A DNA stretch of 64,000 nucleotides from an uncultured Dorea sp. (lineage in GTDB: Bacteria > Bacillota > Clostridia > Lachnospirales > Lachnospiraceae): positions 8,491-72,490 of the forward strand of contig CAJTZE010000009.1 of the NCBI GenBank assembly GCA_910584265.1, in the 5' to 3' direction. Numbering within the stretch: position 1 is the stretch's first letter; the number at the start of each line of letters is the position of its first letter. Shown in pieces: positions 17,461 through 24,338 of this stretch. The notes below the pieces were generated by a model, which saw only the letters and a program-made list of their open reading frames with translations, was not told where the DNA came from and did not search any database. Both the position numbers and the translations under genes were made by a program.

Positions 17461-18417
17461 CTACTCTTTCATCATCTGTTTTAAATATTCGATCGGAAGT
17501 TTTCCTTTTACCCGGTTCCCCTCTGCTACGATCAGATAGCTGCATTCCTCCTTCACAAACATTGTCAATGCATCATTCAAGTATTTAGAGCTGTCAATCC
17601 TAACCCCTTTTTGGATTTCCTCTTCACTTGCCTCCTCCAAATGACTCTCAACTGATAAAACTCTTAATTTGTCATAGACATCCCCTGTAGTAATCAGTCT
17701 TTTTACAAATTCATTTGCAGGATGCAGCATGATATTATACGGCGTATCAAATTGCTGGACCCTGCCTCTATCCATAACAATAATTTTCTGTCCAAGCAGA
17801 AATGCTTCAAATACATCATGCGTAACGAACAATATCGTATTTCCTAATTTATGCTGAAGATTTTTCACTTCCTGCTGAAGAACGCCTCTTGTAATCGCAT
17901 CAATCGCACCAAAAGGCTCATCCATCAGCATTACGGAGGGATCCGCCGCAAGTGCCCTTGCAATTCCAACTCTCTGCTGCTCTCCGCCGGACAGGCTTCT
18001 GGGATACCTGTTCCTATATGTATCATACTCCAGTCTGACAAGTCCCATCAGCTCTTTTATCCGGCGCCCAGTCTTCTCTTTATCCCATTTCAAAAGTCTG
18101 GGAATAACCGCTATATTCTCCTCCACCGTTTTGTGTGGAAACAATCCGCCTTGTTGAATCACATACCCAATCTGCCGGCGGTAATCATTCACTGGAAGCC
18201 TAGTAATGTCTTCTCCAAAATATAATATTTCTCCAGATGTCAGCTCATATATCCGGTTAACCATTTTGAGCAGTGTGGTCTTTCCTGACCCGGATGTTCC
18301 TAAAATAGTTACAAAATTACCTCTTTCTATTTTCAGGCTGACATCAGACACGGAATCATAATCATTTCCCTTAAAACGTTTATATACATTTTTTAATTCT
18401 ATCGCTATTTCTGACAT
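17461..18417 (-). CDS. OpuC-type ABC transporter ATPase
   Basis: The 318-residue ATPase of an osmoprotectant-type importer. Walker A is GTSGSGKT (near 36-43), the signature is LSGGEQQR, Walker B is VMLMDEPFGAID, and the switch His lies in FVTHDVFEA. The C-terminal 80 residues contain one CBS-like stretch (DSSKYLNDALTMFVKE and YLIVAEGNRVKGKL), shorter than the two CBS modules of OpuA/OpuC ATPases that sense ionic strength. That reduction may mean control unlike classical osmotic gating. GGAGGG precedes the ATG. It sits between the two permease genes. Confidence 0.9.
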   Translation of the reverse strand: MSEIAIELKNVYKRFKGNDYDSVSDVSLKIERGNFVTILGTSGSGKTTLLKMVNRIYELTSGEILYFGEDITRLPVNDYRRQIGYVIQQGGLFPHKTVEENIAVIPRLLKWDKEKTGRRIKELMGLVRLEYDTYRNRYPRSLSGGEQQRVGIARALAADPSVMLMDEPFGAIDAITRGVLQQEVKNLQHKLGNTILFVTHDVFEAFLLGQKIIVMDRGRVQQFDTPYNIMLHPANEFVKRLITTGDVYDKLRVLSVESHLEEASEEEIQKGVRIDSSKYLNDALTMFVKEECSYLIVAEGNRVKGKLPIEYLKQMMKE

Positions 18418-18429
18418 ATTGCCCTCCGC

Positions 18430-19065
18430 CTATGCTATTTTTTCTATCTGCTTTTTCTGTATATGTGCCAGAATGCAATCCACCAGAATGGCCATTGCCG
18501 CAACTGTAAGCGCACCAATATACATTACTTCATGCTGCCTTGCCGTCAGCCCCAGCTTAATATAAAATCCAAGCCCCCCGGCACCCACATAAGCCGCTAT
18601 CGTAGTTCCTGCAATCAAAGATACTGCGGTAACCCTAAATCCATTCAAAATTGCCGGCATAGCCAGCGGAATTTCCACCTGCAGGCACACTTTCCATTGG
18701 GGCATGCCCATTCCACTGGCATTTTCCAATATACTGGGATCAACACCCTGAATTCCGGCTCTTGTACTAATCAGCATTGTAGGTATGCTCAAAAAAACCA
18801 GCGCTGTCAGAGCCGGGGCATTCCCTATCCCCAAAATTGGCTGCAATAAGGCGAACAACGCAAGGCTTGGGATCACCATAATTAAGTTAGCGGCCGCCAT
18901 GATCGGAATTGCGGCTTTCTCCTTTTTTGCACATAGATAACCCAACGGTACTGCCGCCCCGACACATATTACAAATGCGATCAAATCCAGAACCACATGC
19001 TGCTCAATTAACGTAAGGTACCGTTCATAATCCTTCTGTATATATGCTATCATTTCAAAAATCAC
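18430..19065 (-). CDS. OpuC-type ABC transporter permease (first subunit)
   Basis: A 211-residue permease similar in layout to its partner at 16817-17452, with the coupling loop NASGMGMPQWKVCLQVEIPL and the ISLIAGTTIAAYVGAGGLG-type segment near the C-terminus. I chose the GTG at 19063-19065: it follows AGGAGG by about six bases and overlaps the stop of the 4Fe-4S gene as GTGA. The ATG at 19053 is too far from the ribosome site. The product belongs in the inner membrane. Confidence 0.88.
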   Translation of the reverse strand: MIFEMIAYIQKDYERYLTLIEQHVVLDLIAFVICVGAAVPLGYLCAKKEKAAIPIMAAANLIMVIPSLALFALLQPILGIGNAPALTALVFLSIPTMLISTRAGIQGVDPSILENASGMGMPQWKVCLQVEIPLAMPAILNGFRVTAVSLIAGTTIAAYVGAGGLGFYIKLGLTARQHEVMYIGALTVAAMAILVDCILAHIQKKQIEKIA

Positions 19066-19988
19066 TCTGTGCCTCCTTCTTTTCTTTGTATAGACAGTGC
19101 CCCGCACTGGCATCTTGTGCGGCAGACCCCGCATCCGATACACCGATCCGTCGAGACTGATATTTTACCTCCGATAAGTTCCATAGCATTCATCGGACAT
19201 ATCTCTCTGCACGCACCGCATCCTGCACACTTGTCTTTATCAAGCGCAATGATGTATTCTGCATTTATATATTCCCCAAATACATCATATCCCTCTTCCT
19301 CATATGTCTTTATTCCGCGTACTGCCCAGCAGCAGCAGGAGCAGCAATTACAAAAGGCATCTCCTTCAAAATTGTGGATCAGGCCGTCCCGATCGATCTC
19401 TATCAAAAGCCGCTTTACTTCCTCTTTTGTCAGTTCCTTTCCGTATCCCCGGTCAAAATTAGAATTCAACAGCTTATCCTCATCAAAGAAATGAATGCAG
19501 GTTTCTTTCATATGTTTCTTCTCATGACGATACAGCTTGCAGTCGCACTCCTGAACGTAATATCTGCAATTACTTTTCTCAACAATGTCCAATGCTTCTT
19601 CAATCGGAATTGGATTTACAATTTTCTTATTAACCCCTTCCTCACGATATGGAATCACCCACAAATGAATATCCTGCTCGTATTCCACAACCGCAGTTCT
19701 TACCTCTGACGGCAGATTCTCAAAATAGCTTCTCTCACCGCGCAGACAGCAGTCAATTCTTTTATGGAATGTTCCCAGATAATAACGAATGCCGTCTTCC
19801 TCTTTTCTCTTATTCAGTACCCCTTTTTTATAGGCTTTCTCTAATAGCTTCTCCGAACAGCCTTCCTGTAAGATTTCACCGTTTTCCTGTGCCAAATCCA
19901 CCAAGTTCCAATCTTCCTCGTCCATAAAATATGACACATACGGAATCATTCGTTCATGTACCTTAAACCGTTTTAATCGTTCGTTCAT
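19062..19988 (-). CDS. 4Fe-4S protein with a CNCCxCCC motif and two ferredoxin clusters
   Basis: A 308-residue cytosolic iron-sulphur protein. The N-terminal 110 residues look like a winged-helix-type adaptor. A middle region has CDC at 148-150, CIHF at 164-167, and the dense cysteine motif CNCCSCCC at 213-220 after an HNFEGDAF stretch. Two ferredoxin motifs follow: C254, C257, C260, C264 and C283, C286, C289, C293. This family occurs in strict anaerobes, often beside redox enzymes, and has no settled function. The start ATG overlaps the upstream C_GCAxxG_C_C gene by 26 bases. Its place inside an importer operon suggests reductive handling of the imported compound; that is inference. Confidence 0.82.
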   Translation of the reverse strand: MNERLKRFKVHERMIPYVSYFMDEEDWNLVDLAQENGEILQEGCSEKLLEKAYKKGVLNKRKEEDGIRYYLGTFHKRIDCCLRGERSYFENLPSEVRTAVVEYEQDIHLWVIPYREEGVNKKIVNPIPIEEALDIVEKSNCRYYVQECDCKLYRHEKKHMKETCIHFFDEDKLLNSNFDRGYGKELTKEEVKRLLIEIDRDGLIHNFEGDAFCNCCSCCCWAVRGIKTYEEEGYDVFGEYINAEYIIALDKDKCAGCGACREICPMNAMELIGGKISVSTDRCIGCGVCRTRCQCGALSIQRKEGGTE

Positions 19989-20418
19989 TCTTCTTCTCCT
20001 CAAATATCTCAGATAATAGATCTGCCGCTTCCCCGGCATATTGAATGCATGATTCCCTATTTCCGTTATATAGCTCGCGGCATACATAGCTCCCCTCCGC
20101 TTTTCTAAAACCTTCCGCCAGTTTTACGGCCGCCTGCCGCATGACTTCCCGTCCTTTATCCGGATGGATTCTTCCATACTGTATACCAATAAGCACTAAT
20201 GAAGCCTGAAATACCGCACAGCGGTCTCCCACTCCGCCCCCTTCGGTAAACGCAAGGCTCTGATGGATTATTTCCTGACAAAGGGGTATCTCATACGCCC
20301 CTGCCAGCGCTTCCATCGCTGCCCGTCCGCATAGATACCCCTTGTCCATATATTCTTTCATATATTTTCTTGCTTTTTCTTTGTATTGCGGCTGCCCGCT
20401 ATTTGCAGTTTGCTTCAT
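19963..20418 (-). CDS. C_GCAxxG_C_C-family putative redox protein (second copy, divergent)
   Basis: A 151-residue protein with the four-cysteine spacing of the C_GCAxxG_C_C family: C30 in GYLCGRAA, C67 in GGGVGDRCAVFQASLVLIGIQYG, C113 and C124. The central CGAxxG of the family reads CAVFQA, so the signature glycines are lost, while the flanking hydrophobic helix and YG are kept. The family is thought to be redox-active, perhaps binding a metal cluster or flavin; this is not proven. The ATG at 20418 overlaps the end of the binding-protein gene by 20 bases and has a weak ribosome site, fitting coupled translation. Confidence 0.75.
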   Translation of the reverse strand: MKQTANSGQPQYKEKARKYMKEYMDKGYLCGRAAMEALAGAYEIPLCQEIIHQSLAFTEGGGVGDRCAVFQASLVLIGIQYGRIHPDKGREVMRQAAVKLAEGFRKAEGSYVCRELYNGNRESCIQYAGEAADLLSEIFEEKKNERTIKTV

Positions 20419-21334
20419 AAAATTCTGCCGCAACATCTTCATATTCCTCGCCGCCATTTACAACTTCATCCAGCATCTTGATCATATCCTCAGTCGAAAG
20501 CTTCTCTGAAACAGTGTTCAGAATCTCTTCAACCTCTGGGTACTGTTCCAGAATTTCCCCTCTTACAATTGGTGCTACATACTGTGGCGGCCAAACCGGA
20601 ATATCTTCTTCAATAACCACATATTTTTCATCCAGAAGCTGAGGATCTGTTGTTAATCCAGGTATAACATCAACTGTTCCGTCATCCAGACAGCTATATG
20701 CTAAGGAATAATCAACATTTTCCACTTCAAATGCAAACTCACCGTAGATCTTGTTCAGTCTAAGCAGATCATCTTCTCTTTCTGCAAAATTTACGCCATC
20801 TCCAAGCACCAGTCCCTCTGATTTCTTCTGGAGCTCTGTTAGATTAGTAACATTTAATTCATCTGCTTTCTCTTTCAGCATTACAACGGCAACCTTATCT
20901 TCCATGCTGGTCAGCTCCAGCCATTTGATATCCCACTGAGACTCAAACTCAGAAGAAATTGTCTCATAAATAGTATCTAAATCTGTCTCTAACTCCTGTC
21001 CGAGAATATCCGTCAGAGCTGTCCCTGTATACTCCGGATACAGATCAACTTCGTCCCCTTGAATTGCCGGGGTCAGTGTATCGGTTGACATGTTAAATAC
21101 TCTTTCAACTTCATATCCGTTATCTTCCAGCGCAAGAGAATATAACTCGCTTAACAGAAATGCCTCTGTAAAATTCTTTCCGCCCATTACGATAGTGCCT
21201 TTTTCCGCTTCAGACGTTTCCGCTCCCTCTGCTTTGTTTTCCTCCGTACCGCTCTTTTCTCCGTTTCCGCATCCTGTTGCCATTACACCTGCCATAGCAA
21301 GACACAGCAGCATACTAATTAACTTCTTTTTCAT
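20399..21334 (-). CDS. Osmoprotectant-type ABC substrate-binding lipoprotein (OpuCC-like)
   Basis: A 311-residue binding protein with a lipoprotein signal (MKKKLISMLLCLAMAG then lipobox ATGC, Cys near 22) and a Glu-rich linker. The mature part has the family's opening GGKNFTEAFLLSELY and the LYPEYTGTALTDILG segment, placing it with OpuC/ProX/ChoX-type proteins that bind choline, betaine, carnitine or related compounds. Aromatic-cage residues cannot be assigned with certainty here. GGAGG precedes the ATG. It is co-translated with the flanking C_GCAxxG_C_C genes. The ligand may be something other than an osmolyte, given the redox neighbours. Confidence 0.9.
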   Translation of the reverse strand: MKKKLISMLLCLAMAGVMATGCGNGEKSGTEENKAEGAETSEAEKGTIVMGGKNFTEAFLLSELYSLALEDNGYEVERVFNMSTDTLTPAIQGDEVDLYPEYTGTALTDILGQELETDLDTIYETISSEFESQWDIKWLELTSMEDKVAVVMLKEKADELNVTNLTELQKKSEGLVLGDGVNFAEREDDLLRLNKIYGEFAFEVENVDYSLAYSCLDDGTVDVIPGLTTDPQLLDEKYVVIEEDIPVWPPQYVAPIVRGEILEQYPEVEEILNTVSEKLSTEDMIKMLDEVVNGGEEYEDVAAEFYEANCK

Positions 21335-21788
21335 AATTGTGTTTCTCCTCCCTGATTGCCTTTTTACACAAGAAGTTCATAATAATAAGTATTCCGTCAT
21401 GAAATGCACAGAAAAATTCTTCCTCTTTTAAATTACTTTTTTGGTGTTGTCCATACAATGGATAGAATATATCTGAACATAGATACCCCTGATATTTCCT
21501 TTCAAACTCACGGTGTAACAATTTAGACAATTCCAGAAGACTTACATCCTTTCCGAAAAGACCAGAAACATACAACTCTGCCATAATAGCTAACCCGGCC
21601 TCCAGCACGCCGCATCTTCCATCCTCCACAGCTCCACCGGCAAAAACACTCATTTCTTTCAGAAATTCTTCCGGCAGGGCAAGGTTCCATTCATCTGCCA
21701 ACGCCCGGACTACTGACTCCGAACACGCAAACCCCTGCCTGCGGTACATTTCACAAGTTTTTACAGCATTACTTTGTTTACTCAACAC
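21315..21788 (-). CDS. C_GCAxxG_C_C-family putative redox protein (first copy)
   Basis: A 157-residue protein with C12, C22 in GFACSESVVRAL, C59 in GRCGVLEAGLAIM and C104 in YLCSDIFYPLYG, fitting the four-Cys layout of the C_GCAxxG_C_C family; the central motif reads CGVLEAG, close to the CGAxxG consensus. It begins with GTG at 21786-21788 after an AGGA. Its 3' end overlaps the binding-protein start by 20 bases. It is the first gene of the eight-gene unit; I see no convincing sigma promoter in the about 240 bases before it. Confidence 0.78.
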   Translation of the reverse strand: MLSKQSNAVKTCEMYRRQGFACSESVVRALADEWNLALPEEFLKEMSVFAGGAVEDGRCGVLEAGLAIMAELYVSGLFGKDVSLLELSKLLHREFERKYQGYLCSDIFYPLYGQHQKSNLKEEEFFCAFHDGILIIMNFLCKKAIREEKHNYEKEVN

Positions 21789-21999
21789 ATCATATCCTGC
21801 ACTTTTAAAAACATATTATTACATTTCCCAGTTAATTCTACCCCTTCCCCTTATAATTGTCTAATCGTTTTTTTGTATAGGACATATTGACTTTTTCTAT
21901 ATCCCATTCCAGCTCTATGCCGCAGTCCTCTCTGCTGGTTCACAGACAAATTGGGCGGCCTAATTCTATTTCAGCATTTACTCCAAGCTTTAAATATAC

Positions 22000-22005
22000 T
22001 ATAAT
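22000..22005 (+). promoter_or_regulatory. Possible -10 of the AIM24-family gene
   Basis: TATAAT at 22000-22005 lies 17 bases after TTTACT (21977-21982). The -35 is weak. The ATG is 26 bases further on. Confidence 0.5.
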
Positions 22006-22030
22006 GAAAAAAAAAGAAAGAGGTGTTCTT

Positions 22031-22711
22031 ATGAAATATCAGATAATGGGAGAAACTTTACCAGTCGTAATCTGCGACCTGGAATCCGGCGAGAAAATGA
22101 TCACTGAGGGCGGAGCTATGTCCTGGATGTCCCCGAATATGAAGATGGAGACCACCAGTAACGGCGGTCTTGGCAAAGCAATGGGCCGTGCATTTTCCGG
22201 CGAAAAAATGTTCCAGAATATTTACACTGCCGAAAACGGTTCCGGAATGATCGCATTTGCCTCCAGCTTCCCCGGCTCCATCCGGGCATTCCATATCACC
22301 CCCGGCAATGACATGATCTTCCAGAAGAAATCCTTCCTTGCCAGCGAAGCAGGGGTTACGCTCTCCGTACATTTCCGCAAGAAAGTAGGTGCGGGCCTGT
22401 TTGGAGGAGAGGGATTTATCATGCAGCGGATCAGCGGGCAGGGCATCGTCTTTGCAGAATTTGACGGACATGTAATCGAATACAATCTGCAGCCGGGCCA
22501 GCAGATTATTATTGATACCGGACATCTGGCCGCCATGGAGGCAACCTGCAATATGGATATCCAGTCTGTTCCAGGCATGAAGAATATCCTGTTCGGCGGC
22601 GAAGGCCTGTTTAATACTGTTATTACCGGTCCCGGAAGAATCTGGCTTCAGACCATGCCGATCAGCAATGTTGCCGGAGCGATCCGTCCATATATTCCGA
22701 CAGGTAACTAA
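22031..22711 (+). CDS. AIM24 / TIGR00266-family protein
   Basis: A 226-residue protein of the AIM24 family (TIGR00266), a beta-rich fold of unknown molecular role found widely in bacteria and in mitochondria. It begins MKYQIMGETLPVVIC and has the family's GAMSWMSPNMKMET, FPGSIRAFHITPG and GPGRIWLQTMP segments. AGAGGTG precedes the ATG at 22031; an upstream in-frame stretch lacks a ribosome site. It stands alone, divergent from the OpuC-like operon and convergent with the vanZ gene. No membrane or signal segment is visible. Confidence 0.88.
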   Translation: MKYQIMGETLPVVICDLESGEKMITEGGAMSWMSPNMKMETTSNGGLGKAMGRAFSGEKMFQNIYTAENGSGMIAFASSFPGSIRAFHITPGNDMIFQKKSFLASEAGVTLSVHFRKKVGAGLFGGEGFIMQRISGQGIVFAEFDGHVIEYNLQPGQQIIIDTGHLAAMEATCNMDIQSVPGMKNILFGGEGLFNTVITGPGRIWLQTMPISNVAGAIRPYIPTGN

Positions 22712-22731
22712 TACAGCATAGGACTCTGTGC

Positions 22732-22775
22732 GAAAAAAGAGCTGTGTAACAACATCACTTGTTCTTACACAGCTC
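22732..22775 (-). terminator. Terminator of the rpoBC-HTH-HD-vanZ unit
   Basis: Perfect arms GAGCTGTGTAA and TTACACAGCTC (22739-22749 and 22765-22775) are followed on the minus strand by six T residues (22733-22738). The plus-strand reading is weaker but may also end the AIM24 gene. Confidence 0.8.
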
Positions 22776-22910
22776 AAATTATTTATACTCCTGGAATGAT
22801 AATATAATAAATACTCCCATCATTCTCACGAAGAGTATTATAACACATCTCATATAGAATAGAAAGCATTGATTTTATTTTCCTACTAAATATCGGATGA
22901 TTTATTATTT

Positions 22911-23414
22911 TTAAGAGGTCTCTCCACTATATCTTGTTTGGCGTTTTATCAAGGACGCGGCCGCCATACAAAGCAGGATTCCAGCCGCCGCGCCTGTGCT
23001 GTCAAGCAGCACATCACTAATCTGGCCGCTTCTTCCCGGAACAAAAAGCTGATGAAACTCATCCGTAGCGGCATAGACAGACGCCGCCGCCCATGCCGTA
23101 ACACCCCGGCAGACACGTTTCCGCCCCGAAAATGAGTTTACTGTGCCGTACATCCATACACCGAGCACTGCGTATTCTCCCGCGTGTGCCGTCTTCCGCA
23201 CCGGATAGTCAATCTTCTCTGCAAATGCATCCTGCTTCTCTGGTGCCCACTCATCAAAAGCCGGCACGAAAATTCTGGCCGCCATCCGTCCTGCAGACAG
23301 GCTCATATGGGTTGACTCCTTTGCCGGGGCAGAAGAAAACCAGAATATAACAGCCATCCACAATACTGTAAAAGCCGGAATGATAATTCTCTTATAATCC
23401 GAGTTCTCCGGCAA
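22911..23414 (-). CDS. VanZ-family membrane protein
   Basis: A 167-residue protein with about four hydrophobic segments: FTVLWMAVIFWFSSAPA at the N-terminus, a KTAHAGEYAVLGVWMYG segment, TAWAAASVYAATDEFHQ and DVLLDSTGAAAGILLC. The K-x-x-H-x-x-E/Y-x-x-L-G and DE-x-x-Q-x-F-x-x-x-R patterns define the VanZ group, named after a teicoplanin-resistance protein; most members have no known function. The likely start is TTG at 23414, overlapping the HD gene by 23 bases. It is the last gene of the unit trailing rpoC. Confidence 0.83.
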   Translation of the reverse strand: MPENSDYKRIIIPAFTVLWMAVIFWFSSAPAKESTHMSLSAGRMAARIFVPAFDEWAPEKQDAFAEKIDYPVRKTAHAGEYAVLGVWMYGTVNSFSGRKRVCRGVTAWAAASVYAATDEFHQLFVPGRSGQISDVLLDSTGAAAGILLCMAAASLIKRQTRYSGETS

Positions 23415-23967
23415 TTGCGCTCATCTCCTCCAGTGCAATGTCAATCAGATCATCCAGGCTCAATCCCGTAAATTCAATCATCTCCATATAATCACGATTC
23501 GCACCAGAAGCAAACCGAAGCTCGTTGAACCGTTTCATAACAGACTTGTGCTTCACGCTTGCAATCTTCTTATCCGGATAAATCTGCGCAACCGCCTTTA
23601 CAAATCCGCTCATTGGATCTGCCGCCAGAATGGAATACTGAAGCTTGGTCTTTGCCTTCATTCCGCACTTCGGATTGTGGGCTTTGATGGCATCACCCAG
23701 TTCTTTATCGTCGATTCCCTCTTTTTTCAAGATTTCAACAGACGCGGGACCGTGAACACTCATATCATGCTGCCAGTCGCACTGCTCTTCATCCAAATCA
23801 TGCAGAAGACCTACGCATCCCCAGTATTCAACGTCATCCGGTGCCAGCCTCTTAGCAAGGCCCTTCATGATTGCCTCTACCGCATAGGAATGCTGAATAT
23901 AGTTTACGCCCTTCATGTATTTCATTAAAATCTCATGAGCACGTTCCCTTGTAATCCGGTCTTCCAT
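23392..23967 (-). CDS. HD-domain hydrolase
   Basis: A 191-residue HD-domain protein. The metal-binding residues are visible as H27 in YIQHSYAVE, the HD pair in LLHDLDEEQ (near 54-58), a second His in SVHGPASVEIL and D in LAADPMSGF. The fold acts on phosphate esters, often nucleotides; annotation names include hydrolase or phosphohydrolase. The start ATG shares one base with the stop of the HTH gene, so the two are coupled. The substrate is unknown. Confidence 0.83.
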   Translation of the reverse strand: MEDRITRERAHEILMKYMKGVNYIQHSYAVEAIMKGLAKRLAPDDVEYWGCVGLLHDLDEEQCDWQHDMSVHGPASVEILKKEGIDDKELGDAIKAHNPKCGMKAKTKLQYSILAADPMSGFVKAVAQIYPDKKIASVKHKSVMKRFNELRFASGANRDYMEMIEFTGLSLDDLIDIALEEMSAIAGELGL

Positions 23968-24326
23968 TACTGCTCCCTCTCAATCAAATGAATCTCCATA
24001 TCCATCCCCATACTGTCTGCAATACGGTTCAGCATATCAACAGTCGGGCTGTGCTTACCGCTTTCCAGACGGGCGATATTCGGCCTCTTTACTCCCGAAA
24101 CATCTGCAACCTCCTGCTGCGTCAGGCCCATCTCTCTTCTGGCCTGCTTATACATCCTGCCTACAGCAACACTCATCTTCTCCTGATAAGCCTTGATCAC
24201 ATACACATTGGTTCCTTCATCCTCAAGATCGACGATCATACCCTCTGCCGCTCTCATGGCTTTGATTTCTTCAACGGTCATAGGACCCTTTCTTACTCTC
24301 TCTGGCTCAACATTTTTTCTGCTCAT
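23967..24326 (-). CDS. XRE-family helix-turn-helix regulator, downstream of rpoC
   Basis: A 119-residue protein with a C-terminal Cro/C1-type HTH (about 60-115; LTQQEVADVSGVKRPNIARLESG) and a 55-residue N-terminal part without a known domain. The ribosome site AGGAG overlaps the rpoC stop region and the ATG is only 12 bases after it, so translation probably depends on the rpoC transcript. The HTH layout resembles antitoxin regulators with the HTH at the C-terminus, but no toxin-like neighbour is visible; the next genes are an HD protein and VanZ. Confidence 0.82.
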   Translation of the reverse strand: MSRKNVEPERVRKGPMTVEEIKAMRAAEGMIVDLEDEGTNVYVIKAYQEKMSVAVGRMYKQARREMGLTQQEVADVSGVKRPNIARLESGKHSPTVDMLNRIADSMGMDMEIHLIEREQ

Positions 24327-24338
24327 CTCTAAACACTC

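Noticed and set aside
15582..21788. Plain osmoprotectant (OpuC) operon
   Set aside because: As a full explanation it fails: the two C_GCAxxG_C_C genes, the 4Fe-4S gene and the MFS gene overlap the transporter genes and are not part of known osmoprotectant operons.
23967..24326. Toxin-antitoxin pair with the HTH as antitoxin
   Set aside because: The following HD and VanZ genes do not look like toxins, and no small toxin gene is adjacent.
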